Assembly (NCBI RefSeq): GCF_030867095.1
Contig: NC_081824.1
Coordinates: 347,794,203 to 347,858,202 of the forward strand
Origin: Alligator mississippiensis
Lineage: Eukaryota > Chordata > Crocodylia > Alligatoridae
Length of the DNA: 64,000 bases
Reading direction: 5' to 3'
The notes under the pieces are model-generated. The model searched no databases, was not told the origin of the DNA, and was given only the letters and a program-made list of their open reading frames with translations. Shown one piece after another: positions 23,219 through 34,004 of the stretch. Position 1 is the first letter of the stretch, and each line of letters starts with the position of its first letter. The position numbers and the translations under genes are program-made.

Positions 23219-25394
23219 CATGGGGAGATTACTGCACAATAGATGGGCAGTGGCAGCATAATGACCACTCTTTAAACAGAAAAGTATCCTGACTCATTTC
23301 TTCAAAAATGGTTGTAGGTGATGTAGTCTCAGGAGAAGATTCTGGACACAGGATAGAAGTGCCTTTCTGCAATCCTGAGTCAGATGGCTATACTCCAAAG
23401 GGGATTTCAGGTATACTCCTGTACTTGGCATATCCTATTGGCTAGCCTTAGGTGGCTATTGCTCAGTATGCTGCCTGATTTAGACCTCATTCTGAGAAAC
23501 ATTGTGTAGGGCATCTAGGTGATCTGGATCCTACTCTGAACGCTGGGCACCTGGAAGTTAGGTGTTGTGGTTCCTCAGTTGCAGATGTCTAAATCTTTTG
23601 TTGGACCTAGTCTATAGTGAACTCAATAATGATGAAGAAATAAAGCATTTTTTCATGCAAATATATCAAACTCTTAGGATTCACCAATATTTTCCTGAAT
23701 ATAGGGAGTTGTTCAAATACTCACAAGCAGGTCCAGGCTGTAGTTTTTTGCCAGAGCCCTGAGTGAAGATATATCTACACTAGAGTTGGCAGCCTTGTTT
23801 TAACTTCCGTCAACTGGTTCCCCAGGACACACACATTTATGATTTACCCTAGGGATTGACCCTGCCTAAACTGCAAATGTCTGGACTAATTCACAGTCAC
23901 TCTAGTTAACAATCAATTGTTGTTAATTGGCAATCCGTTAACGGGAAGGTTGTTTGTTTGTTTTTTTTTAAAAGGACCTCAGAATTTTATCTCAACAACA
24001 AACCATGAAGGCCAGCTGCACAACTGTGCTGCCCTTGGGCCAAACTGTGGCCGTGAATTCCCCTTGTGGTACCTTTACTCCCTATACCAGGCACAAATTG
24101 CTTCAGCCTCTCTGTGGGCACAGTGGAAGGGAACAAATGTAGGAAAAAAGAAATAGCCACTGAGAATCCTTTCTCCATCATACTGTGACCCCCCCCATAT
24201 GGTGATCTGAGCAGGGACAAAGGGAGTGCCTAGTGAGGGCATGTGAAGCAACTCATAATCTGCCCCAGAGATATCTACCTCTACAGATAGTAGGATCTCT
24301 CATGAGCAATTGATCTGCAAATATAATCACAACTCTGTTTTCTCTACTGTTATGGCACTCCCAGTTCTGTGGTATCTGACTACCCCTCAGTCTGCTTTTT
24401 CATTATTCACTCAGCACTAGTAAAAATGTAAGTAAATATAAAATGCCTCTGAAATTACAATTGGAAAGGCAGACGGGTTTGCTGTAGGTATAATCTTGAA
24501 CATCAATTTAAAAGACAGGTAGGCCTGTTTTTAGATATGAATCTTTTTCTCTTGAAATCAAGATCTTGCAATATTAAAAGAGAAAAGGGTTTGTTGAGAG
24601 TTAATTCTACTACCATTTCCCTCTGTTCTTGAGCTGGCACTCGCCATGATAGCATTTCCATTATATGCTGTCTCTGGTGTATTGCTATCAAAGCACGCAG
24701 AAATTTTCCATTGAGTGGAAAATTGGCAAGGCTTTCTTGTTTACGACTGCAAAGGTAGCAATTTTGATAAAGTACTGTTCTATAATTATACTACTTTTAG
24801 CCAAACTGTAGAAAAAATACTTACTATTCAGTTTACCTGGCCAAAATACCAGAGTGTAAACATTATCCATAAAACCAGGGCAGATTTTGTTTTTCGTAAG
24901 CATCTCCATTCAGACAGGGCTGTCTCAGTTTCTTGACTTCCTGGCATCAGCAAATAAGAAAAGGTTAAAGAGTTTTCACTTCAAGTTCAGTTTAAGATTT
25001 TTCATTCTGTGCTTTCAGGAGGCTCAACTTTGGTGGGCTAGTCTTTCTGTTCATCCAACAGCTTGGAGGCAGAGAATGAAACTATGTGATAGAAGGTAAT
25101 CAGACAGTTGTAACTTTCTTAAAAGGCTCCCCCAAGAGTCCATTCTGGCATCGCTTTGTGTGCATTCTATTAATCTATAGCTTCTGAAAGGTTTCAGTGA
25201 ATTTTGAGCTGAAATATAAACAGATGCTGTTCTGTTATTGAAGACCATGTTATCTCTGATGAGAAGATGCATATCCACACCAATTTAGTGCCAGCCTAGT
25301 TAAAAAAAAAAAAATGTTGAATACAGCTGAGAAATAAACTTAGGCAGCATTGGGAACACTCCAAAATAATAAACTAGAATTATGAGAATAATAT
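23219..25394. other. Intergenic, no recognised gene
   Basis: Unique AT-rich sequence with short domain-free open frames. No terminal repeats or simple repeats beyond short homopolymers were seen. Confidence 0.5.
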
Positions 25395-25510
25395 TTTACA
25401 TTTCTATTTGAGGATCTCAGAGTGCTTTACAAATATTAACTAAGCCTTGCAACCTCCTTGTGAAGCTGGATATTAAAACAACATTTATTTTCTAATTTGG
25501 CCAACTGAGG
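25395..25510 (+). mobile_element. MIR-like SINE remnant
   Basis: GAGGATCTCAGAGTGCTTTA followed by CAAATATTAACTAAGCCTTG and CAACCTCCTTGTGAAG is the order seen in amniote MIR-type SINE 3' regions (…CTTTACAAA…, then …CCTGTGAGG). It is strongly diverged. Confidence 0.5.
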
Positions 25511-26818
25511 TATATACTTTAATGGCAACTTTTTCAGAGGCATCAACTGATTATGGGCAACTCAATTTCTGGGTGGCACCTGGGATTTTTGTAAAGACTT
25601 AAAACCTGGGATTGCAAAACCCCAAGCAGTTCAGAGTCCTGAGTCACTCCTCTGAATATCATGATTTAAAGAGAGACAAATAAACAAGCATAGGGTTATT
25701 TTTATTTGCCTTCTGGTAGTGGAGTGTTTAGGGTTCACATTTTAAGCTTTTCTCTGCTGACTTGAGGGACAGATGCTTCTTTTTTAAATGAGAACTGAGA
25801 TGGCTGGAATAACTAGATTCCTATAATTGGATTTTTAAGAAAAAACACAAAATACTGACAGACTCACAATAAAATTGTAAGGACTGCCAATCCTGAGTAC
25901 CTACAATTTCATTTGAGGTCAATGAGTAATGAGAAATTTTAGTTCTTCTAAACATGACTTCTAAGTATTCCAGGTTAGGCACCTAAAAATGAATGGATAC
26001 TTTTGAATATAGTGAGTAACCTGTGTGACTAATTTACCATCAAATAAGTGACATAGGATTATATCCCTAGTCAGCACAAGTCAGTCTAAAAGTACAGCAT
26101 CACCCTGCTTTCTTGCCCTTTCACCGATTCTGGTCTTATGGGGGTTTCTGAAGATGATGTTGCAGGGTCTGTAGGATTTGATACAAGAATGAAGAGCATG
26201 TAGCCACTCTTCCGATCTTTTTCCAATCTGCCTCACCAAACGTAAGAGCGTTTTTGTGGTGTGGAGCCTTTCCCCTCCCCTCTGTTTTCACAGAGAGTTA
26301 CAAAGTCAGCACCTGGCAAGGGCAGCCTTGTCAAGCTTGGTACCATTATGACTAGGTTGGAAAGCAGAGGGGCACAGGACCATCATATAAAAAAACCTCA
26401 ACAGATTTTTCTGTGACCCACATGTCTCAGGGGAACTTCTCACTTATGGCTACTGAACGTGTTATCTATTCTGAAAAGTGGCATACCACCTCCTTTTCCC
26501 TGATGGAATGAACTGTGAAAGAACTAGGAAGATACAAATATTAATATAAGGTGATTGGGATGCAATTCGGAGTTGTTTATACAACTTAGGAGGTTCATTC
26601 AGGACCTCACCATGCAGACTTAATTTACCAAAGGAGCACTTGGGCACTGTATGATGAGCAATAGAGAAAACCCTGCAACAGAGAAAGTAGATCACAATGT
26701 CAAAAACTTATGACAAACTAATCAGCTTATGTGTATTTAAATATGTTATGCATAGAGGTTGTGTATGTCTATGTGTACGTATGTGACTGTATAACATACA
26801 ACTTAAACTCAGGAATAT
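25511..26818. other. Intergenic, no recognised gene
   Basis: AT-rich unique sequence. Nothing beyond short open frames was seen. Confidence 0.5.
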
Positions 26819-26951
26819 CTATAATAATAATAGGCTTAATCTGTCTGTCTGGAGCACTCTGATTGGTTGTCTTGGCAGCCAATCACAATGCTTACTGAAA
26901 CAACCAATCAGAGTGCTCCGGACAGACAGAATAAACATGTTATTATTATAG
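26819..26951. mobile_element. Foldback MITE with 52-bp arms
   Basis: The left arm (26,819-26,870) and right arm (26,900-26,951) are inverted copies matching at 47 of 52 positions around a 29-base spacer. Ends are CTATAATAATAA. The conserved inner part GGAGCACTCTGATTGGTTGT includes a CCAAT-box sequence in each arm, in opposite orientations. No coding capacity. The structure is typical of foldback-type MITEs. Confidence 0.85.
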
Positions 26952-26984
26952 AACCTGAGACCTTTCAAACAGATATGCAAGGAA

Positions 26985-27837
26985 GTCAGAGCTAGAAAGA
27001 AGCACCGGGACTCCCGGATGCAGAGCGGGCAGGCTCCACTGAAGGAGGAATATAAAAAATGGTGTGGGCAGGCTTAGGGCCCCTCCTTTCCTGCAATCGG
27101 GAGTGGGCAGCCAGTGGGCCCTAAGCTGTGGTGGGGAAGCCCCAGTGCTTTCCTTTTTGGTGGTGGCACCCCCTGGGACTGCCTGGGTGGAGTGCCAGAG
27201 GGTGGGTGCTGCCTGGGGAATGCTGCCACCATGGATGGAAGCTCCAGAGTCCCCCACAGCTCAGGGGCTGTGCAACCTGCCGGCAGCTTGCTCCTTGGCC
27301 ATGGGAGACACAGGCAGGCTTCAGGAGGAAAAAAAAACCCCATCAGGTCCCTCGCCAGTTTTTTTACTTTTCCTCAGTGGAGCCTGCCTGCGTGAGTTGC
27401 CGCCAGGTTGTGCAGTCCCTGAGCTGCGGAAGGGGGGTGGTGGTGGTGGTGGGGGGGTTCCAGTGTTTCCCTCCGTGGCGGTGGTGCCACCCAGGCTGGG
27501 TGCTAGCTGTGTGGGAGCAGCCCCAGCTCTCAGGCAGCACTTGCTGGATCCAATGGTACATGGGGTGCTGGAATCTCAAGTGTGCTCAGGGAAGCTTGGG
27601 TTTGGCAGGCTTCCAGCACCCCATGCACCATCCCCATCACCTTCCCGCCACCTGGGACCTCCTGGGAGTGGGCTGGCTGCCCCGGGAAGGTGGCAAGAGG
27701 GTGGCTGGGTGTGCTGGCAGCTGGAGAAGGTGGCAGGGACAGTTCATGGGGCAATGGAAGCCTGCCAAGCTCAAGCTTCTTGGAGCATGCCCGGGCTTCC
27801 AGTGCCCCATGCATCATTCCCACTGCCGTCTCCGGAT
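26985..27837. repeat. GC-rich block built of inverted repeats
   Basis: GGGCAGGCTCCACTGAAGGA (near 27,027) reappears inverted near 27,380 (TCCTCAGTGGAGCCTGCC). Downstream, CATGGGGTGCTGGAA pairs with TTCCAGCACCCCATG (about 27,559-27,626), and CATGGGGCAATGGAA pairs with TTCCAGTGCCCCATG (about 27,747-27,813). The block thus holds tandem palindromic units. A 275-residue plus-strand frame (27,064-27,891) crosses the repeats and the next element, with biased glycine, proline and alanine use and no domain, so it is not called a gene. Confidence 0.6.
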
Positions 27838-27838
27838 A

Positions 27839-28040
27839 GGGGCCTTGTACACACGAGGAATTTTGCTGTAATTTGTTATGTAGCAAACTAAGATACATGG
27901 GATGTATCTTAGTTTGCTACATAAAAAAGTTATTTAAATTGAAATACGCTGCTGAATGTGTACATTTTTGTGCAATTAAATCATTAAAGAGGGCAATTAA
28001 ACCACAAAAGGGGCAATTTTCTCATGTGTACAAGGGCCCT
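27839..28040. mobile_element. MITE with GGGCCTTGTACAC ends and a perfect hairpin
   Basis: The left end GGGGCCTTGTACACACGAGG pairs with the right end, whose complement reads AGGGCCCTTGTACACATGAG, giving about 18 bp of terminal inverted repeat. Inside is a perfect inverted repeat with 23-bp arms (27,876-27,898 and 27,902-27,924) and a GGG loop. A second copy of the right-end word (GGTACAAGGGCCCT) follows at 28,049-28,062. Confidence 0.65.
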
Positions 28041-28062
28041 TAGTCACGGGTACAAGGGCCCT

Positions 28063-28253
28063 CTTATTCTATGACTATAAACAAGTCACAAGGTCAGACT
28101 TTTGACAAAATATGTATTTATATTCCTAAGCCTGTATTTACACATGGACAGCTTTCTATAGCCTTTTCAAAGGTGAAAAGTTTTGATTTTGTTAAAGTAT
28201 TCAGTCAAAGGATAACTAAAAGTCCTGTATTTAAAGAAATACTTTTGCAGTAA
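28063..28253 (+). pseudogene. Helitron helicase C-terminal fragment
   Basis: The frame from 28,071 reads MTINKSQGQTFDKICIYIP, then PVFTHGQLSIAFSKVKSFD, and ends at a TAA after LLQ. TINKSQGQTF and the HGQLYVAFSRV-like block are the last conserved helicase motifs (V and VI region) of the Pif1-family helicase in Helitron Rep/helicase proteins and in Pif1 itself. The Rep nuclease and the other helicase motifs are absent, and upstream sequence is a different element, so this is a fragment. The frame is intact to its stop, which suggests modest age. A cellular PIF1 exon is less likely because no splice acceptor precedes it. Confidence 0.75.
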
Positions 28254-28598
28254 AAAATTAACCTCCAATATTTTGCGAGTTTCAGCTTGTAATTTATTAT
28301 TAGTACTGAATCATACACTCTATTAATGCAATAGACAATGCGACTTTATTTACAGTCTGTTGCATATCACAGCTGAAGTGAGTGTGGTTGTCTATTTCTA
28401 GGCCCTGTTGTCACCATCCCAGAATTGTCACACTTTGCTACTGTTAGCATTCTCTGCTCAAGGGAGATTTGGCACTGAAACAGCTGTGATATTTCAAATC
28501 AGGAATTTGCAGAACTATGTGGGATATTTGTGTGGAACAGTCTATTTCTTGCTTATAGTATCATTTGTTCTAACACTATCAGTTTCTTTTTCTCATGT
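28254..28598. other. Intergenic, nothing recognised
   Basis: AT-rich sequence just after the Helitron helicase stop codon. It may include the element's 3' end, but no CTRR terminus with hairpin was identified. Confidence 0.45.
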
Positions 28599-28903
28599 GG
28601 AATATGTAGGACCCTACTGAATTCATGGGCTAACTGGGCTGTGCAGCAGCTCCTTTAATCTTGCAGGTTCCCCCATGTGTCCCTTTCCCCAATCCTGTTG
28701 CTGATTGACTGAGGGACACTGGTGACCGTCCTGCTTGGTTCTGACCAACCAGGTGGCAAAAACGGTGCCATATTTAAAACCGTGGCAGCAGAGCTCCTCT
28801 GCCAATTGGCAGGGAGGGAGGGGATGCAAGGGAACCTGCAAAATTAAAGAAGCTGTCTTGAAGCCCACTTCTGCCTTGAATTCGGTAGGGCCCTGGGACT
28901 ATG
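28599..28903. mobile_element. hAT MITE with 8-bp target duplication
   Basis: The element 28,607-28,895 starts TAGGACCCTACTGAATTCA. The complement of its right end reads CAGGGCCCTACCGAATTCA. Flanks GGAATATG and GGACTATG are an 8-bp duplication with one mismatch. No coding capacity. Confidence 0.85.
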
Positions 28904-29164
28904 GGACTGATTAGGGGAACAGGCCTGATTCATCTTCCCCTGCTTACTCCTGCCTAACTCTGCTGACTTAGTGGAATTTCTCTTGATTTACACTGGTGAA
29001 CAAAGAACCAGGACTAATGAATGTAAACCTACCAATTCAAGAAATACATCAATTAAAAGTTTTGAAAAAATAGCATTTAACATTATTTCTGCTAAGAACT
29101 CAAATTTTGCAACTGCATCTGAATTGGCTTGAGAATCATAAAGCTATAATACATCAAGCACATT

Positions 29165-29290
29165 ATACCTTTCGTCTGAGGATCTCAGTGCTTAACAGCC
29201 ACGAATTAGTCTTACAGAGTCCCTGTGAAGTATTATTGTAACTATTTAGCAGAAAGAATTAAGCTGCAAAAAAGCTTAAATGACGTACCC
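29165..29290 (+). mobile_element. MIR-like SINE remnant
   Basis: GAGGATCTCAGTGCTTAAC, then a CCTGTGAAGTATTATTGTAA block, then AAGCTGCAAAAAAGCTTAAA follow the order of a MIR 3' half. It sits directly upstream of a MITE. Confidence 0.45.
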
Positions 29291-29298
29291 CATATTGA

Positions 29299-29688
29299 GT
29301 GCATCTACATGTGCAATTAATATGAAGCAATAAACTTCAGAGCTCATTGCTCCGTGCACCCAAGGCTGCAGCACATTGAGATGGGTTGGAGCAACTCCAG
29401 CTGGCAGAAGGCCCTGGGGGTCAGCCAGCTAGCCTGGGGCTGAACCTGCCCCCCTCCCCAGGGTTCAACATGCTGTGGAGGACTAGCTGAGGTATAAGGG
29501 TGCTGTAGTGCCCCTGGACAAAAGCACCCTTGTGGCCCAGCCAACTGCATTGGCATCTACATGTGCACTGCTGCAGAGTAAAAAACTCTGCAGCAATATA
29601 GTACTTGTAAATACCTGTAATACAAGTACTATCCTGTTACAGAGTTAATTCGATTACTCCAACCTAATTGCCCTGCACGTGTAGATGC
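29299..29688. mobile_element. MITE with GTGCATCTACATG ends
   Basis: The left end GTGCATCTACATGTGCAATT pairs with a right end whose complement starts GCATCTACACGTGCAGG. This terminal word is shared with the right end of the composite transposon at 6.4 kb and with the MITEs at 52.3 and 54.2 kb. The interior is GC-richer and non-coding. Confidence 0.65.
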
Positions 29689-29735
29689 TTAGATATTTAC
29701 GGTGGAGCTAATTAGTCAACGCCACAGTAATTATC

Positions 29736-30721
29736 TGTGATGGCGTGGGGTCCCCAGGGATGGCCATGATGCCCTTAGGGCTCCATGACTGTATCAATCT
29801 TGCCCAATGGGCACCCTTTTCTTCGCCTGCCATGTCTTGCTGGTAATTATAATAATAAATAGGGAGGTTGCCCTCGAGTTTATGTTTGGGCATGGTCCTG
29901 ATGGACCCCACTGAACCCTGTGGGTTCTTGGACCCCTTTTTGGGTCCCACTCAAAATGGATGCCTCATGGGACACCCTCAGCCTTATGGGCTAGATGCAT
30001 GGCTCCAAAACCACCCCTTTACCATGCCCCATGCCTCAGAGAGGGTATTAAAACACTGTCTCTTTGAGACCTTGATATAGCTAAGCCCCTCCTTTGTCAC
30101 TGGGCTCTCAGCAGCCCTGTCTCGGCACCCATGCTGGTGCTGAGGATCTCTGCAGCCCTGTCTCAGTGCCCACACTAGCACTGCACCTGCTGGCACTAAG
30201 GTCTCCACACTGTAGTGTGCGCCACTGAGGCCTCCTCCTCCCGAATAGCCTCAGACCAGTCTGCCAGTTTATAAACAGCAACCAAACTATGAGCCCCTGG
30301 GCTATAACATAATACAGCCAGTTCAGGGTGTGCTCTGTCACTTTAGAAGAGTTGAACTTCCCTCCAAGTATTACGTGACTTGTAGCCCAGGGTACCTGGT
30401 GAGCTCCTGGAGCCCTATTAGTCCTATAGCCAGCATATCAGTGCTGGCCACAGTGTCTCTGGGCAATTCTTCTCTGCAGGCTCCTTCCCCTGGCTGCTGC
30501 CAGAGAACTAACCCCTACTGGCCTCAGCCCTGGGGTTTGTGTGCGCCCAGGGCCCTGCCTTCTTCCAGTCAGCTGACCGGGTGCAGGTGCAGGCTAATTC
30601 CCTTGTTAGCCTGCTGCCATAGTAACCTACACCTGTGGGGTTTCTGCCTGGCTCTTAGGGCCCTCTCCCTAGACAGTTTCTGCTCATAAAGGAGCAGGCA
30701 CTTTTGTGCCCTGCGACAACA
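29736..30721. mobile_element. Unclassified ~1-kb insertion, possible solo LTR
   Basis: The segment starts TGTGATGGCG and ends GCGACAACA, a TGT…ACA pair as in LTRs. It is followed at once by TTTTATGTAGATATGCCC, a terminus of the GGGCATATCTAC MITE family, so it seems to sit inside or against such an element. AATAAA occurs near 29,855 and a partial duplication (GCAGCCCTGTCTC, twice) at 30,110-30,160. No matching target duplication was found, so both class and boundaries are tentative. Confidence 0.3.
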
Positions 30722-30781
30722 TTTTATGTAGATATGCCCACTGCATATTAACCTAGTATAGTACCAGAAATAAAAACCTGA

Positions 30782-31215
30782 GGTTGTGTCCAGACAAGCA
30801 CACACATGTGGTTTGTGGAACCGCAAGTCCATCTGTGGTGCCGCAAACCACATGCACCACACATACAGGCATTCACCATGCTGCTAATTTGCAATGCAGT
30901 GGATTTTTTGACACCAGGAGATGCCGGTATCAAGGAAGCCCATACCAGAAAAAAGCAGGGTGGTGCACATAGCAACAATGTGTGCTGTTCAAACATGGAG
31001 CCTGGCCAGTCACAGCCATACTCTGGCTGCCGGCGAAGCTCTGCATGCCAAGATCATCACTGCTGGAGCCCCAGGAGGCCCCCAGGCTCCTGTGTCACCA
31101 CTGCTGGCCCCAGCCTCCCCTTCCCCACCCAGGGCAATGCTATGGGCCACTGCTAGTTGTCCCCAGGAACACATGTTCCCATTCATGGGGACACACCCTG
31201 AGAGTCCAGACTTCT
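30782..31215. repeat. GC-richer interspersed element, class unknown
   Basis: Starts near GGTTGTGTCCAGACAAGCAC, with GTGGTTTGTGGAACCGCAAG and its inverted partner GCCGCAAACCACATGC close by. It ends near GGGACACACCCTGAGAGTCC. The ends suggest a DNA transposon, but terminal pairing is weak. Overlapping open frames are domain-free. Confidence 0.35.
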
Positions 31216-31461
31216 AGGTCCCTTTTACTATTAGGCAAATTGTAATAAGGAACAGCTAAAAGAATGGTGATTTTAGTGGAGCACAATGTTTGCTAAAGCT
31301 ATTTTGAAACAGATCATTATAAAACTTTAAAAATCAATTCTGCTAACTTATTGTACAACTTGATTGTTAGAGAAGAAATGAATAAAACAACTAAAATTAA
31401 ATTTACCCAATAAAACTGTAACGATTGGAATCTACAGAAGAGAACTCCATGTAAAGAACTA

Positions 31462-32043
31462 CAGGTTTCCCTCGATTTATGCGGGCTCTTATGTGATGAG
31501 CATGTTTAGATGCATGCTTCATTATATGAAAGGTAAATTCACTCCTATGCGATCAGCGTAGATGCCCCTCCTCCCAAGCAGGTAAGTCTGTGGGAGGAGG
31601 GGAAAGGGTCGTGTCCCCACTCACCCCAGCCTGAGCTGCAGCGGCCCTGGGAGCAGCTGGCACCGGCTGCCTGCAGCTGCTGTGCTGCACCATGCTCCAC
31701 CTGTCGCCTCATGCCTGGGCTCACCCCAGCTCCTGGGCTGCACAATGCCATGGTGCAGGCAGCTGCTGCCGGCCGTTCCCAGGGCTGCTGCAGCCAGGGC
31801 CGGGGTGAGTGCCGCTCTGTTCCCTCTGCTTTGCTGCTCTGTGCAGCCCTGGGAGCGGCACCCCTCCTCTCGGCCCTTCCCTAGTCCCAGCCTCACTCCA
31901 TCCATCCCTCCCTCCCTCCCTCCCTCCCTGGCATGGGAACCTATCCCTATTTGTTATATTGTAAAGTGGGTTTGCTTTATGCGAATTCGATTTATGCACC
32001 ATTCTCCGGGAACACATGTACGGAATAAATTGAGGCAAACCTG
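31462..32043. mobile_element. Pogo/Tigger-like (Tc1/mariner) element
   Basis: The left end CAGGTTTCCCTCGATTTATG and the complement of the right end CAGGTTTGCCTCAATTTATT are a clear terminal inverted repeat. TA dinucleotides flank both ends, as expected for Tc1/mariner target duplication. The 582-bp body is GC-rich, includes a CCCT array near 31,907-31,928 and has no transposase. Confidence 0.85.
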
Positions 32044-33811
32044 TATTAACTTTTGAGATAATTCTCACTTTATTTAGATTTCAGTTAATCATTTACATGA
32101 GATCTTTTTATACATTTATTCAGTAAACAGGTTCCTAGCATCTGACTTTACAATCAATGAATATTTCCATTGGAATCAGAAGTTTTATATATTTCTCTTT
32201 TACTGTGATTATCTATTTTATGTAGCAGTTTGGCAATATTAATTATAATTGATGAAGTTAGGACAATCTCAATTTCAGTCATATTTTTTCTTATGGACTA
32301 TTTTTCTTTCACTTAATTCCAGTTAATTTTAATTAGTTGCAGCAGTAATTGATTATACTGATACACTATTCAATTAATTCCACAATGGTGACCAAGGTTA
32401 TTTACTGAACGACAGCAAAATACTATAGTGCACAATATTTTTGTAGTCATTAGTGTTAGATCCATAGAAAACAATGACTGATCACATTGTACACATGAAT
32501 GGTTAATTATTACACTTAATTCTAGTTAATTTACACTGAATGTTTGCACTACCTCACAAAACTGTTTTAACAGAATCCTCACAGGAGAGATTATTGTGAA
32601 TATTGTCCTTCTACTGTATTTCCCCTGTGACCAAAAAAGAAAAAAAAGCTAATTTACACAGTGGTATTTTTATACTATTTTATGTTAAATTAAAAATGAC
32701 CTTGTGAAAGTTCTTGAAATTAGATTCTTCATCATAAATACATGGCAGATTCAATTCTGATCTCCCTGCAGCATTGCACATCAGCTGAAGAAAGGCAAGA
32801 GGAAAAACTGGTTTCCGTGACTCCTGTTCAGACTTTGATCATACTTACCTTTCATTTCTTTTGTATTTAACATGTTCTGAGTTGGACAAAACAGATGTGC
32901 ATATGGACCATGTAGAAAATGGGTTAATGCCTAGTTTATTAATTATTAACAGTCTGAAATATTTATTCTAATTTAAAGTGTTGCTAGCTACTACTATTAC
33001 TTTTATTTGGCTGCTGGTTTCTAAAATTTCCCTGTAACCATGAGGATTAGAAATATTTTTTAAAGCTGAGATTCTCCCATGATCACACAATTCCATGTGA
33101 TGGTGATTTAAGAGAAGGGAAATGTCATGAGATTCTTTAAAACTCACAATACTGTTTCATAAAAGAAACATATGTAAAGGTCTATGATTAAGCATTTTAT
33201 ACATAAGATGCAAAGCCTAATGAGTATATGTTCACTTTTGAATTTCTGTCTTACCCCTTAACATCAGCTAAAATTAATCAGGGTAAAATCAATCCATCTA
33301 CACAAACCTGAGTATTTATGGTCTGTGCAGGTAACACAGGGCAGGTGTAATTCACCCAACTCTAACTAATTCCAGCAGCATTTCAATCTGTGAGTTGAAT
33401 TAATTGTCACAGCTGCCCCATATTGTGTGTACACGATCCTGGGGCTAGCGGATCCATATAAACATGAAACTACACCTGGTCCTCTAGTTCTACCATTGTA
33501 ATAGCCTTCTATATCAACTTGTGATGGGCTAGGATGAATTTTTTTCAGTAGCTGGTTAAGCATGCTGATACAGCTACTCTGCTGGCGAGTCCTGTATGTA
33601 AGCTTAAGCAATGCACAAGTCTACCAGGCTGATTTTACCCACTCCCAGTAAAAAGGTCTCTTACAATCAAAGAAATCACATGCTTCTGAGCATCTGTAAC
33701 TCAGGACACTATTTCTCTGTAGTCAGAATACTGCTGATCTCTTTAAATTACTGAAAAAGTCACCTGTTGCATTCTCTTTTCTAGGGGAAAAACTGTAGTA
33801 CGCTCCCCTTT
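32044..33811. other. Long AT-rich stretch, no recognised feature
   Basis: Low-GC sequence almost free of recognisable repeats and without coding evidence. Old regulatory elements could lie here but cannot be seen without cross-species comparison. Confidence 0.5.
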
Positions 33812-34004
33812 CTCCCCACTGGGGCCAGGCACAGGCATGGGTGAACCAGGCAGCTGCCCTGGGCCTGGACAGAAAGGGGTCCCAAAAGTGGTAATTTTTT
33901 TCCCATTGTCTGATTATTATTATCATTATCTCTGACGAAGGGGGGCCTGATACTAAAAATTCGCCTGTGGCCACCAGGAGTCTAGGTACAGCACTGCTCC
34001 CCAC
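33812..34004. mobile_element. hAT-like MITE with perfect 8-bp target duplication
   Basis: The element 33,820-33,996 ends GTCTAGGTACAGCACTG, whose complement CAGTGCTGTACCTAGAC is a typical hAT end. Its left side begins TGGGGCCAGGCACAGGC. CTCCCCAC occurs immediately on both sides (33,812-33,819 and 33,997-34,004). The perfect duplication suggests a fairly young insertion, although the terminal repeats themselves are weakly paired. Confidence 0.7.

Noticed and set aside
23917..24220. Overlapping 77-79-codon open frames on opposite strands
   Set aside because: No domain, no promoter or splice context; consistent with chance.
27064..27891. 275-codon plus-strand open frame
   Set aside because: It crosses an inverted-repeat block and the boundary of a separate MITE, has no domain and has an overlapping 247-codon frame in another phase, as expected for GC-rich repeat.
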